From: Siphonodentalium dalli
Lineage: Eukaryota > Mollusca > Scaphopoda > Gadilida > Siphonodentaliidae
Direction of reading: 5' to 3'
Length of the DNA: 64,000 bases
Assembly: GCA_032622095.1 (NCBI GenBank)
Contig: CP136061.1
Location: 558,001 to 622,000 of the forward strand
Positions 1 through 11,886 of the stretch are shown piece by piece. The notes under the pieces were generated by a model. That model did no database searches. It saw only the letters and a program-made list of their open reading frames with translations, and was not told where the DNA came from. Both the position numbers and the translations under genes were made by a program. Within the stretch, counting starts at the first letter, position 1, and every line of letters starts with the position of its first letter.

Positions 1-1
1 A

Positions 2-157
2 TCGGAGTTTGACGACCTACCTTCACCGGATTCACCTGTCATGCAGTTTATCAGCACATCGGGTATCGAAAACATCCAAGCCTTGGTGACTACTTCTACT
101 ATGAATACTATTACTAGCCTACCATCAGCACTGACACAAGTTGGAACTTCACGATAG
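2..157 (+). CDS. Possible 3' end of an upstream coding exon (partial, unidentified)
   Basis: Frame 2 is open from the left edge to a TAG at 155-157 and encodes about 51 residues, acidic and Pro-rich at first and then rich in Ser/Thr, with no cysteines. It has no visible start because it is cut by the window edge. The composition looks more coding-like than the flanking DNA, so this may be the tail of a gene or of a transposon ORF lying to the left. I recognise no domain. It shares nothing with the cysteine-rich gene to the right. A chance open stretch of this size is quite possible. Confidence 0.25.
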   Translation, partial: SEFDDLPSPDSPVMQFISTSGIENIQALVTTSTMNTITSLPSALTQVGTSR

Positions 158-430
158 TACAGATAACAATGACCCAATAACTGTGACTGCAGTTAATAGT
201 AGTTTTGGACAGATTTCACAGAATTATGTGGACAAATTTATTAATGATTGCGATGCTCTTGTTCATTCTAGAGTTATTTATTTATTAATGATCAGGAATA
301 TGCAAGAAAAAAAATATAGAAAGTGACATGAGATTGTTCCTGATATTCTGCTCAGAACAGGGGGTGACTGATGTCCCTATAAAGGATGAACCAGGCCGGC
401 TGGATCTTCAGTATGGATATTTTTTGGCGG
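158..430. other. No gene recognised
   Basis: This is AT-rich DNA between the open frame at the left edge and the 45-bp minisatellite. A 61-codon frame from 141 overlaps it but shows no domain, and I treat it as chance. Confidence 0.5.
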
Positions 431-698
431 TTGTTAAGAAAGCGAATGGGGATGATTATGAGCGGATACGATTATGGTAAGAAAGCGAATGGGGACGATT
501 ATGAGCCGGGTACGATTAGGGTAAGAAAGCTAAAATAGGGATGATTATGAGCCGGGTACGATGTGGGTAAGAATGTGAATGGGGACGATTATGAGCCGGG
601 CATAATTAGGGTAAGAAAGCGAATGGGGACAATTATGAGCCGGGCCTAATTAGGGTAAGAAAGCGAATCGGGACAATTATGAGCTGAGTACGATTAGG
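431..698. repeat. 45-bp minisatellite, left part
   Basis: About six imperfect copies of a 45-bp unit containing GTAAGAAAGCGAATGGGGAC and GATTATGAGCCGGG. The same array continues at 2019-2205 and is split by the inserted element at 699-2018. The left breakpoint of the 7.35-kb tandem duplication (about 538) also lies inside this array. Confidence 0.85.
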
Positions 699-2018
699 CA
701 GGGTTTACGCCAAGGGGAAATTAATGAGTCCGTATTGGGGAAACACATAACGTGACGGGACGACCATGGTTCTTCCTGTCGGGCGAAAATTTTGTTATTT
801 GACACTGAAAAGTAGCCATTTCCTTGCACCTGAGTGTCCCATAAAGCAATCCAAAGCTACGTATATTACGCAAGTCGATCATTTTCCGTGGGTGCATTAA
901 TTATGTTGATGGTATCCAAATAATTAATCATGTAATTACGCACGTAAGACTGCCTTCTGATTGAATACTATATCAAGCTACAAGTTACAGTGTTTAAAAA
1001 TTTATAACTTACAATAAGATTCCGTATAATGAAACTAAACACTAAAAAGCATCTATGCATTGTCCAATACTACCTAGCTGGGAGAATTAAGTATTTCCTA
1101 AAATTTCAAGTAGCTTCCGTGAAAATGAAACTGATATATTCCATGTATTCTGTCAATCGTAAAACTATTTGTGCACTGTGACGTCATATATACTGCAGGG
1201 TTTGTCTGCAGGAGATATTTATAGCGGCGAAATACGAATGGTAGCCAAATCTTTCAAACTCGGAACGCATAGCTTGTCAATAGTCTGTATTAGTCCAACA
1301 ACTGACGACCGCTGCTATAGAGTTTTAGCCAACGTGTTATAAAATATAATTGAGTTTTGGCGGGAAATGGGAACATGTGCGCCGTTGTTTGTGTTTGGGG
1401 ACCCAGGCGGGACAACGAAACTATTATTGACTGTACTTTGACTTGATCTCCATATTGGGGGGGGGGGGCATGGTTTTTGTGTTTATCCTCCATGCATGTA
1501 ATATGGGTCAAATGAATGATTAGGTCACTATGATTTGGGACAGGTTCCGTATTATAACAGTACGATAGCACGGGATCTCTTGGTAGGAGTACCGGGGCCG
1601 CCTGTTGGCGTATGTTGATCCCTACTCTGCCTAACTCAGCAATTCGGCATTCTTTGATCAAATTATGTAATCGTACGATAGCACGGGATCTCCGAGCGTG
1701 AGTAGTTTCAACCACAGAAATCCCGTGCAAAATAATATCCGTACTCAGCAGTCCGACATTCTTTGATGTTACCGCGACATTTATTACGCTGTATATAACG
1801 TCGTTATTTCAATGCACACCAAACATTACGTTGTAGTTTTGGCGCTTTGATTTCAATTGACCCGCTTTTTCACCAGTATTCTGTTTAACCCCCCCAACTC
1901 CCGTTGCAGCTGGATTTTTGATGACATATTGCTACTGACTTTTGGTACATGTATGAATCAAACAGATCATCTGCGAGGGGAATGGGTCCGTGGGACGGAC
2001 CCGCTGGCGGAAACCCTG
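699..2018. mobile_element. hAT-like non-autonomous DNA transposon (1320 bp)
   Basis: The termini are CAGGGTTTACGCCA (699-712) and TGGCGGAAACCCTG (2005-2018), an inverted repeat with 13 of 14 matches. GATTAGG sits immediately outside both ends (692-698 and 2019-2025), a 7-bp target duplication inside the 45-bp minisatellite. CAGGG termini and a 7-8 bp duplication fit the hAT superfamily. A perfect 8-bp hairpin, GGGTCCGT...ACGGACCC, lies next to the right end. Internally GTACGATAGCACGGGATCTC occurs twice. The 146-codon minus-strand frame at 1290-1730 shows no transposase motif, so the element is non-autonomous. Confidence 0.75.
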
Positions 2019-2205
2019 GATTAGGGTACGAAATCTAAAATAGGGATGATTATGAGCCGGGTACGATGAGGGTAAGAATGCGAATGGGGATGATTATGAG
2101 CCGGGCATAATTAGGGTATGAAAGCGAATGGGGACAATTATGAGCCGGGCATAATTAGGGTAAGAAAGCGAATCAGGACGATTATGAGCCGGGCATAATT
2201 AGGGG
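2019..2205. repeat. 45-bp minisatellite, right part
   Basis: About four more copies of the 45-bp unit, resuming directly after the right TIR of the inserted element with the duplicated GATTAGG. Confidence 0.85.
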
Positions 2206-3340
2206 ACTATCTCAAGCCTTGAAAGATATTTGAGATTCAAAGGATACAAAGACGGTGTGAACCGAATTCCTCTCTTTTGTCATTCAAATAAAGTTGATGC
2301 AGTAAAAATGAAGTAACTAATACATGGTAACAAGCTGCAGGAAAGTGACGAGTTAACGGACAATGATATTCAGGCAACTATTTGATTGTGGTCTACATGG
2401 CACCAGGAATGGTTCCAAAATTTTGGACGGTTTATTCTGATCGCAAACAGTTTCTATTCCAGAATTAACATGAACTGAATTTACTGTTCAGAATTTCTAA
2501 TTATTTTTAATCGATTCATTAAATACATGAAAAAGAAAAATGTTATCAACCATATAACAGTATACCGATTATAATCTGTAAGATTTTCAATACTGTTACT
2601 GTTAACGTCATTTTTTTCTATAATCGGTAAACCTTGAAGACGGCATTATCGTGGTTACAGGTCATATTGGCCTGTTCACACATTGTGGTTTACTTTTATT
2701 GGAATAAAAAGAAACTCTTTGGTTTCTTTACACCACAGTTATCTTTCAGTTTCAAGAAACTGCTCATTCTTCACTTACTGGTATGTCACTTCTTTCCTGA
2801 TGTCATTTGCCAAAAATTTCATTAAATCGCTACCTGGGACAAAATACAGCCCAAAATTATATTGCAAGTTATAATTGCATCATTCTGTGCTATTTTTAAA
2901 CCACTGAATGCGTGGGACAGCTCATTATTTCCCGGGGTGTTATCGAGTGGGAATGATTGATCACATTCCTAAAGGTTGATTCAAATGTACATGATTTATA
3001 ATAATTCTTCCAGGAAGTGAATAATATTTTTATAAGTTAAATACTTTGAAAGCAATACACCTTATTTCCTGGCATATAATAAAAGCATTATGCATCACAC
3101 CTGGCAGAACATTCCAACTTAACAACACATGATCTGCGCGAGTCAGTAGGGGTTGTTTCAAGCTCATGGATGTATCCACTAAATGATGCTTCCATAACTA
3201 TCACAATTATTACCTGCATTTGAGATCATCATACCTTGTTACGAATCCATGCATGATGCATGCAAACAAATGATTCATTGCCACTGTTTGTTAATATATA
3301 ATTGTATAAAATGGAGCATTGGGTGTGTTTCCTTATTTAT
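2206..3340. other. No gene recognised (unique AT-rich DNA)
   Basis: Short frames at 2634-2825 and 2683-2874 overlap each other and look like chance. I see no splice-bordered cysteine-rich exon here and no repeat other than the copy at plus 7350. Confidence 0.5.
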
Positions 3341-4540
3341 TATACCCCCTTTAAAAAAAAAAGGGTGGTATACTGTTTTGCACCCGTCCGTCCGTCCGTG
3401 CGTCCGCCTGATGTCTGTTCATGTCATAACTTGAACAGTAGTGCTCGGATCTCAATGAAATTAGGTATGGATGTTCACTACCATGAGGACATTAAATAGA
3501 GGTTTCCATCGTTTTGTTCGGATTTTCCATTCTAGAGTTATTCATCTTTGTTTATCTGGAAATAGTGGCTTTTTGGTCTGTCTGGTGTCTGTTCATGTCG
3601 TAACTTCAACAGTTGGGCTGGGATCTCAACCAAATTTGGTGTGGATGTTCACAACTATAAGGACATTAAATAGAGGGTTACATCGTTTTGTTCGGATTTT
3701 CCATTCTAGAGTTATTTATCTTTGTTTATCTTGAAATGTTGGTTTTTCGGTCCGTCCGATGTCTGTTCATGTCATAACTTGAACAGTAGTGCTCGTATCG
3801 CAATGAAATTTGGTACGGATGTTGACTACTATGAGAGTATTCAATAGTGGGTTCCATCGTTTTGTTTTGATTTTCCATTCTAGAGTTATTGATCTTTGTT
3901 TATCTGGAAATGTTGGCTTTTTGGTCTGTCTGGTGTCTGTTCATGTTGTAACTTCAACAATTGTGCTGGGATCTCAATGGAATTTGGTATGGATGTTCAC
4001 TGCTATGAGGACATTCAATAGGGGGTTCTATTGTTTTGCACCGCTCTTTCTTTCTAGAGTTATTCATCTTTGTTTATCTGGAAATGTTGGCTTTTTAGTC
4101 CGTCTGGTGTCTGTTCATGTTGTAACTTCAACAATTGTGCTGGGATCTCAATGGAATTTGTTATGGATATTCACTGCTATGAGAACATTCAATAGGGGGT
4201 TCCATTGTTCTGTTCCGCTTTTCCATTCTAGAGTTATTCATCTTTATTTATCTGGAAATGTTGGTTGTTTGGTCCATCCGATGTCTGTTCAGCTCATAAC
4301 TTGAAAAGTAATGCTCGGAACTCAATTAAATTTTGTATGGATGTTCACCACTATGAGGACATTTAATGGCACACTTAAAAGTTTGTTTTGGTTTTTTTTT
4401 CTATAGTTATCTTTGTTTATATGAAAATGCTGATTTCTGGGGCCATATGTCTGAGTATAGCCGTCATAAGTTATAGATGTGCCCACACTAGGCGGTATGG
4501 CACGAGGGGGTATGCGCCGGACGACAGTTCATCTCTTGTT
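3341..4540. repeat. Tandem-core element with six 174-bp units
   Basis: The left end is a hairpin at 3341-3372 (TATACCCCCTTT, A-run, AAAGGGTGGTATA) followed by a GTCC microsatellite. The phrase RTGTCTGTTC then starts at 3411, 3585, 3759, 3933, 4107 and 4281, exactly 174 bp apart each time. The right end reads GGGGGTATGCGCCGGACGAC; a related end occurs at about 57391. Because 174 is 58 codons, a frame stays open across units (3471-3734, 3810-4304) and gives a 58-residue periodic peptide that I regard as non-coding. The architecture resembles the Pearl/HINE tandem-core elements of bivalves (inference). Confidence 0.8.
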
Positions 4541-5350
4541 GTAAGCTGTGTAGCTATTTGATTTCCTAAAAAAACAGTCGACTTGTGTACCAAACGATCA
4601 CTACTCAGCGCGGCTTTTAAGAGATTAGATGAAATAATCGGTGTTACGGTATACCATATTTTGGTATGGTTTTAGGATTACCACTGTATTTTTATGCTTG
4701 AATTCCACCCAGAACTATATCTTTGTATTTCTAATTTCTGTACCCCCCCCCCCCCCCACCACCAAATGGCCCAGCAGAAACTCTGCATAATGACCAACAT
4801 CATTTAATTATCTTTATAAAACTCAAAACTAAATAAACTCCTCAAAAGACATTGTATTAAATAGACTTTAAATAAACTTTAAAAAAACATTTTTAGTTCC
4901 AAATTCACAATAAAGTGTTTAGGGTCAGCAGTTCAAAATAGGGTTGGTCGGGTTATCCGAACAAAGATCTCATTTTTTAGGCTTCAACAACTCAGTATCG
5001 ATAAATATAATGATAGATATGGATGTTCTCATAAATTTTCAGTTGTAAACCCCTGTGAAAAATTGCTTTCAAAACACTTTGAAATCAGATCCTTGATATG
5101 GTTGACTAGTCGACCATTAGTCAACTAGGGGCTGTTGACTTGTATGATCTGTTTAATATTAGCGATGGGATGAATGGATACATGCTACATGTTTTGTTCA
5201 GTCATCACAGGAGATTAAGACATCTTTCAAATTAAATCAGAAAATTCAGAAATCTCAGTGTTAAGCGACCCTTGCTGGGTATACTGGGTGCGGTGCACTT
5301 GTTATGAATGTTTTATACCGTAACTCTGGGTATGACAAGGGTATTAGGGA
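4541..5350. other. No gene; C-run and small palindromes
   Basis: Contains a run of about 16 C near 4742 (length differs by one or two in copy 2) and a small inverted repeat near 5100 (GTTGACTA...TAGTCAAC). No coding exon is visible. Confidence 0.5.
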
Positions 5351-5644
5351 TTAACTCTTTCAGTGCCAGGGGCCGATCTCATCGGACCTAATTTACGGTC
5401 TGTAAAATCGACCCTAAAAAAATAAAAAATGAGTTTGTTTTTTTTAGATTTTTTTTTTTTGGGGTTGAATTTTTTTGGGGTATGCTTAGCATGCTATAGC
5501 GAATTTAACTGGATAAAACCTTAGGGGCATGTTATAACTCAAAACTATCACCCAGTATTCATAGTATTAATTTTGATGTCCATGAAAAACGTAAGATTCC
5601 ATGGCACTAAACCTACAAAATAAGTCTGGCACTGAAAGAGTTAA
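5351..5644. mobile_element. piggyBac-type MITE 1 (TTAA target)
   Basis: Starts TTAACTCTTTCAGTGCCA and ends TGGCACTGAAAGAGTTAA, an inverted repeat of 18 bp including the TTAA. TTAA target duplications with a CYCTTTCAGTGCCA terminus are typical of piggyBac-derived MITEs. There is no ORF. Confidence 0.75.
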
Positions 5645-5721
5645 TAAACCATTTAATATTTGAACAGAATAAGCTAACTGGTATTGGTCAATGAGTATAG
5701 CAGAATATGAACTCTATGACT

Positions 5722-5996
5722 TTAACCCTCTCAGTGCCAGGGGCCGATCTCATCGGCCCTAATTTACGGTCTGTAAAATCAGCCCTAAATTTTTATTATT
5801 TTTTTTAGATTTTAAAAAAATTATTAAAATTGTAAAAAATTGTCAAAAATAATAACAAATGATGAAAAATTGTTAGGACAATGCATTCTCTTATATATGC
5901 GAGGCGACCTACGGTCGACTCGAATATATAAGAGAATGCATTGGCACATGGTATCTGGGTTGATACAAAAATCGGACCTGGCACTCAAAGGGTTAA
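5722..5996. mobile_element. piggyBac-type MITE 2 with internal hairpin
   Basis: Starts TTAACCCTCTCAGTGCCA and ends TGGCACTCAAAGGGTTAA, and shares about 50 bp of left-end sequence with the MITE at 5351. A long internal hairpin spans 5879-5943 with arms CAATGCATTCTCTTATATA and TATATAAGAGAATGCATTG. The same hairpin stem occurs in the MITE at 61038. The 68-codon frame at 5840-6046 falls across it and is chance. Confidence 0.75.
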
Positions 5997-6917
5997 ATCG
6001 TCATTTACATCATTTCGATGGCTTGGTTGTTAGTATATCAGACTAGCAGCAAGTGGCTTTTTTCTTTTGATTTTAACCGATCTACCTTGATAATCAACAT
6101 TCAAAAAGTCTAATAAAGTACTGTGTATGCCACTCTGAGGCCTCAAAAGCAGTCATCATCTCCTGGTCTGTGATCATCTCATGTTCAGTGATTATATTGA
6201 AGTATGTATTGATTGAAAGCATAATTTACTGTAGAACACACACTTAAGCTTGTAGTACATGTATGTACATGTATATAGTGTACCGGTATATAAATGTAAT
6301 ATATGTTGTGGTGGTGTTATTCAAAATTATTTCAAATCTGTGCTTTTATGTAAATATACCTGTAGTTTATTTGTGCATAAAGTGTTAAAATAACAGCATG
6401 AGAGGAAAACCTCTATGCACTTAAACATTTAGTATAAATACACAGTTTACCATTGTGATCAAGATAAACAAGTAACAAGTAACACGTCTGAGTTTGTTCG
6501 ATATCAACCATTACTAGCACATTTATTTTGTATTAGGTATATAATTTTGTCAACTAACATGTCGCAGTTTCATTGCATCACAACTATGTTTTGCATCCGA
6601 AATTTCTATTGAAATTCCCAAACTTTATTCACAATGGTACTATATATAAAACCTGAAATTCCCAAACAACCAAGTTCCCTTTTTGGGAGCCACATGATAT
6701 ATGTTAACTTTAATCACATATTTAGCATCATTTGATTGCGGTTTTGTTGCATGTTTTTGGTAAATTGAAGCCCCATGATGATCAGTTTATGATTCACCCA
6801 CTGACAGAAGGTCACAAAAGTTTCTACAAAAAATTATTGAGGTCACAGTTTCAAAGGTTTTGGAAAGTAAATTTTTGGAAAGTGAAAGTGACTTGCTTGC
6901 ACATGTACATTTTTCAG
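5997..6917. other. Upstream intron of the first visible cassette exon
   Basis: Unique AT-rich DNA. From about 6620 to the splice acceptor at 6916-6917 it is clearly homologous to 55800-56100, which precedes the exon at 56101. The exons at 6918, 14266 and 56101 therefore share an intron lineage distinct from the U1-U4 exons. The acceptor context is ACATGTACATTTTTCAG. Confidence 0.6.
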
Positions 6918-7070
6918 GACAAACTTTTGATGCTGTTTGTTACAAAATCCCAGAGAACTCGTGTGGCATTGACTTGACCTGTACAACTCTCTCTGGAGGT
7001 GGAGGAGATAAATGTAGATGCACAGAGAGCACTAAATACTGGAATTCAGTCAGCGGTTCCTGTGTTAATC
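6918..7070 (+). CDS. Cassette exon 1: six-cysteine EGF/EB-like module
   Basis: The acceptor AG is at 6916-6917 and the donor GTAAGT at 7071; length 153 bp, phase 1-1, no stop. It encodes QTFDAVC, then C-x7-C-x5-C-x10-C-x-C-x13-C with SGGGGDKCRC in the middle and YWNSVSGSC at the end. It differs from the majority module at several sites (KIPENS for KTPDES, TESTKY for TDSNKY, SVSGS for SGSGS). There is only one donor, with no amplified array. Read-through past the donor gives Arg-Lys then TAA. Confidence 0.8.
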
Positions 7071-7882
7071 GTAAGTAAACCGTACAAATGATTTAAACTA
7101 GTCATTCAAATCTCCATTCTAATTGATTCCATTAACTAATAGCAGATAGATGTGTCAGTAGATATCCAAATATTTATGCCATTAATTGACTACTATTGTA
7201 ACTAGAGATTTAACTTTCCACGTGTGGAACTCAGATACATTCATGGGACTCAAGTAATAATCATTGTTTTATAGGTAACCAATAAGTGGTAAGACAGTAA
7301 AAAGTCATAATAAATAATCTATCATGTATTGTTCAAATCTTTCAACAGGGCATTTAACACTCGAACATCCACCACTTCACTAGAACATATTTGGCAAACT
7401 TGAAAAGTGTTTTTTGAAAGAACCACCAGGTCTATTTAGCTCATATTTAATATTGAGGCTCCTTTGATGATGTGTGATTCAGATTTGTTCAATCAGGGTC
7501 ACCAGGTCAAGTAGGTGCAAGGCCAGCTACATTACTCTTTCTCTCTATAGTAGTTCATAATATGTCTTCTATGCAAGAATCAAATGGCCTATTTGGTTAT
7601 ATTTGGTATGAAACTACCTTGGGTTACAGATTTGTGAAAATGGGATCACAAAGTCAAATAAGGGCAGAGCATAACTATTTCACCACATAGTAATTCTTAA
7701 AATATGTTTGAAAGAACTAGTTGGCTTACTTAGCATGGAATTTTCTTGTTTGACTGCAATTCAGATTTTTAAAAATGGGGTCACCTGGTCAAATAGGAGC
7801 CAAACGAAGGACAGTTGTGATCCTTCGCAAGGACCATCAGGTCTGTTTTACGGATATTTAGTATTATTATGAAGTGTTTATT
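7071..7882. other. Intron with degenerate ~145-bp repeats
   Basis: After a short unique part, the phrase GGGTCACCWGGTCAAATAGG recurs at about 7497, 7650 and 7784, roughly 135-155 bp apart, separated by similar AT-rich spacers. In copy 2 the series continues to about 15264. This is another degenerate tandem-core family. No exon is recognised. Confidence 0.55.
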
Positions 7883-8043
7883 GGGATGATTATGAGCCGG
7901 GTACGATGTGGGTAAGAATGTGAATGGGGACGATTATGAGCCGGGCATAATTAGGGTAAGAAAGCGAATGGGGACAATTATGAGCCGGGCCTAATTAGGG
8001 TAAGAAAGCGAATCGGGACAATTATGAGCTGAGTACGATTAGG
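7883..8043. repeat. 45-bp minisatellite, copy 2 left part
   Basis: Array remnant right of the duplication joint. It has fewer units than 431-698 because the joint cut the array. Confidence 0.8.
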
Positions 8044-9368
8044 CAGGGTTTACGCCAAGGGGAAATTAATGAGTCCGTATTGGGGAAACACATAACGTGA
8101 CGGGACGACCATGGTTCTTCCTGTCGGGCGAAAATTTTGTTATTTGACACTGAAAAGTAGCCATTTCCTTGCACCTGAGTGTCCCATAAAGCAATCCAAA
8201 GCTACGTATATTACGCAAGTCGATCATTTTCCGTGGGTGCATTAATTATGTTGATGGTATCCAAATAATTAATCATGTAATTACGCACGTAAGACTGCCT
8301 TCTGATTGAATACTATATCAAGCTACAAGTTACAGTGTTTAAAAATTTATAACTTACAATAAGATTCCGTATAATGAAACTAAACACTAAAAAGCATCTA
8401 TGCATTGTCCAATACTACCTAGCTGGGAGAATTAAGTATTTCCTAAAATTTCAAGTAGCTTCCGTGAAAATGAAACTGATATATTCCATGTATTCTGTCA
8501 ATCGTAAAACTATTTGTGCACTGTGACATCATATATACTGCAGGGTTTGTCTGCAGGAGATATTTATAGCGGCGAAATACGAATGGTAGCCAAATCTTTC
8601 AAACTCGGAACGCATAGCTTGTCAATAGTCTGTATTAGTCCAACAACTGACGACCGCTGCTATAGAGTTTTAGCCAACGTGTTATAAAATATAATTGAGT
8701 TTTGGCGGGAAATGGGAACATGTGCGCCGTTGTTTGTGTTTGGGGACCCAGGCGGGACAACGAAACTATTATTGACTGTACTTTGACTTGATCTCCATAT
8801 TGGGGGGGGGGGGGGGGGCATGGTTTTTGTGTTTATCCTCCATGCATGTAATATGGGTCAAATGAATGATTAGGTCACTATGATTTGGGACAGGTTCCGT
8901 ATTATAACAGTACGATAGCACGGGATCTCTTGGTAGGAGTACCGGGGCCGCCTGTTGGCGTATGTTGATCCCTACTCTGCCTAACTCAGCAATTCGGCAT
9001 TCTTTGATCAAATTATGTAATCGTACGATAGCACGGGATCTCCGAGCGTGAGTAGTTTCAACCACAGAAATCCCGTGCAAAATAATATCCGTACTCAGCA
9101 GTCCGACATTCTTTGATGTTACCGCGACATTTATTACGCTGTATATAACGTCGTTATTTCAATGCACACCAAACATTACGTTGTAGTTTTGGCGCTTTGA
9201 TTTCAATTGACCCGCTTTTTCACCAGTATTCTGTTTAACCCCCCCAACTCCCGTTGCAGCTGGATTTTTGATGACATATTGCTACTGACTATTGGTACAT
9301 GTATGAATCAAACAGATCATCTGCGAGGGGAATGGGTCCGTGGGACGGACCCGCTGGCGGAAACCCTG
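8044..9368. mobile_element. hAT-like element, duplicated copy
   Basis: Copy of the element at 699, carried by the tandem duplication, with the same TIRs and the same flanking GATTAGG. It is 5 bp longer, mainly because of a longer G-run near 8802. That run shortens the accompanying minus-strand frame, showing the frame is not conserved. Confidence 0.75.
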
Positions 9369-9555
9369 GATTAGGGTACGAAATCTAAAATAGGGATGAT
9401 TATGAGCCGGGTACGATGAGGGTAAGAATGCGAATGGGGATGATTATGAGCCGGGCATAATTAGGGTATGAAAGCGAATGGGGACAATTATGAGCCGGGC
9501 ATAATTAGGGTAAGAAAGCGAATCAGGACGATTATGAGCCGGGCATAATTAGGGG
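9369..9555. repeat. 45-bp minisatellite, copy 2 right part
   Basis: Duplicate of 2019-2205, following the second hAT-like element. Confidence 0.8.
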
Positions 9556-10690
9556 ACTATCTCAAGCCTTGAAAGATATTTGAGATTCAAAGGATACAAA
9601 GACGGTGTGAACCGAATTCCTCTCTTTTGTCATTCAAATAAAGTTGATGCAGTAAAAATGAAGTAACTAATACATGGTAACAAGCTGCAGGAAAGTGACG
9701 AGTTAACGGACAATGATATTCAGGCAACTATTTGATTGTGGTCTACATGGCACCAGGAATGGTTCCAAAATTTTGGACGGTTTATTCTGATCGCAAACAG
9801 TTTCTATTCCAGAATTAACATGAACTGAATTTACTGTTCAGAATTTCTAATTATTTTTAATCGATTCATTAAATACATGAAAAAGAAAAATGTTATCAAC
9901 CATATAACAGTATACCGATTATAATCTGTAAGATTTTCAATACTGTTACTGTTAACGTCATTTTTTTCTATAATCGGTAAACCTTGAAGACGGCATTATC
10001 GTGGTTACAGGTCATATTGGCCTGTTCACACATTGTGGTTTACTTTTATTGGAATAAAAAGAAACTCTTTGGTTTCTTTACACCACAGTTATCTTTCAGT
10101 TTCAAGAAACTGCTCATTCTTCACTTACTGGTATGTCACTTCTTTCCTGATGTCATTTGCCAAAAATTTCATTAAATCGCTACCTGGGACAAAATACAGC
10201 CCAAAATTATATTGCAAGTTATAATTGCATCATTCTGTGCTATTTTTAAACCACTGAATGCGTGGGACAGCTCATTATTTCCCGGGGTGTTATCGAGTGG
10301 GAATGATTGATCACATTCCTAAAGGTTGATTCAAATGTACATGATTTATAATAATTCTTCCAGGAAGTGAATAATATTTTTATAAGTTAAATACTTTGAA
10401 AGCAATACACCTTATTTCCTGGCATATAATAAAAGCATTATGCATCACACCTGGCAGAACATTCCAACTTAACAACACATGATCTGCGCGAGTCAGTAGG
10501 GGTTGTTTCAAGCTCTTGGATGTATCCACTAAATGATGCTTCCATAACTATCACAATTATTACCTGCATTTGAGATCATCATACCTTGTTACGAATCCAT
10601 GCATGATGCATGCAAACAAATGATTCATTGCCACTGTTTGTTAATATATAATTGTATAAAATGGAGCATTGGGTGTGTTTCCTTATTTAT

Positions 10691-11886
10691 TATACCCCCT
10701 TTAAAAAAAAAAGGGTGGTATACTGTTTTGCACCCGTCCGTCCGTGCGTCCGCCTGATGTCTGTTCATGTCATAACTTGAACAGTAGTGCTCGGATCTCA
10801 ATGAAATTAGGTATGGATGTTCACTACCATGAGGACATTAAATAGAGGTTTCCATCGTTTTGTTCGGATTTTCCATTCTAGAGTTATTCATCTTTGTTTA
10901 TCTGGAAATAGTGGCTTTTTGGTCTGTCTGGTGTCTGTTCATGTCGTAACTTCAACAGTTGGGCTGGGATCTCAACCAAATTTGGTGTGGATGTTCACAA
11001 CTATAAGGACATTAAATAGAGGGTTACATCGTTTTGTTCGGATTTTCCATTCTAGAGTTATTTATCTTTGTTTATCTTGAAATGTTGGTTTTTCGGTCCG
11101 TCCGATGTCTGTTCATGTCATAACTTGAACAGTAGTGCTCGTATCGCAATGAAATTTGGTACGGATGTTGACTACTATGAGAGTATTCAATAGTGGGTTC
11201 CATCGTTTTGTTTTGATTTTCCATTCTAGAGTTATTGATCTTTGTTTATCTGGAAATGTTGGCTTTTTGGTCTGTCTGGTGTCTGTTCATGTTGTAACTT
11301 CAACAATTGTGCTGGGATCTCAATGGAATTTGGTATGGATGTTCACTGCTATGAGGACATTCAATAGGGGGTTCTATTGTTTTGCACCGCTCTTTCTTTC
11401 TAGAGTTATTCATCTTTGTTTATCTGGAAATGTTGGCTTTTTAGTCCGTCTGGTGTCTGTTCATGTTGTAACTTCAACAATTGTGCTGGGATCTCAATGG
11501 AATTTGTTATGGATATTCACTGCTATGAGAACATTCAATAGGGGGTTCCATTGTTCTGTTCCGCTTTTCCATTCTAGAGTTATTCATCTTTATTTATCTG
11601 GAAATGTTGGTTGTTTGGTCCATCCGATGTCTGTTCAGCTCATAACTTGAAAAGTAATGCTCGGAACTCAATTAAATTTTGTATGGATGTTCACCACTAT
11701 GAGGACATTTAATGGCACACTTAAAAGTTTGTTTTGGTTTTTTTTTCTATAGTTATCTTTGTTTATATGAAAATGCTGATTTCTGGGGCCATATGTCTGA
11801 GTATAGCCGTCATAAGTTATAGATGTGCCCACACTAGGCGGTATGGCACGAGGGGGTATGCGCCGGACGACAGTTCATCTCTTGTT
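10691..11886. repeat. 174-bp tandem-core element, copy 2
   Basis: Duplicate of 3341-4540 with one GTCC step fewer in the microsatellite. The 174-bp period is unchanged. Confidence 0.8.

Larger units (their letters stand above)
538..7882. repeat. 7.35-kb tandem duplication, copy 1
   Basis: Matches 7883-15231 almost base for base. The offset drifts only from 7345 to 7350, mainly at homopolymers, the GTCC microsatellite and an A-run; one of the few substitutions is GACGTC to GACATC. The copy carries minisatellite, hAT-like element, 174-bp array, two TTAA MITEs and one cassette exon. Both breakpoints contain GG/GGG, so the joint has only 2-3 bp of microhomology. The near-identity means a very recent duplication or an unmerged haplotype in the assembly. 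Confidence 0.9.

Noticed and set aside
1290-1730. 146-codon minus-strand frame inside the hAT-like element, possible transposase
   Set aside because: No hAT dimerisation or catalytic motifs that I recognise. In the duplicate the frame is changed by a longer G-run, so it is not maintained.
3471-4304. Frames of 87 and 164 codons with a 58-residue period
   Set aside because: By-product of the exact 174-bp tandem repeat. No conserved domain; flanked by hairpin and microsatellite typical of a mobile tandem-core element.
6732-7078. Contiguous frames through the exon at 6918 (6732-6977 and 6860-7078) taken as small intronless genes
   Set aside because: The acceptor CAG at 6915-6917 and donor GTAAGT at 7071 bound a 153-bp unit repeated elsewhere with different upstream DNA, so the flanking codons are intron.
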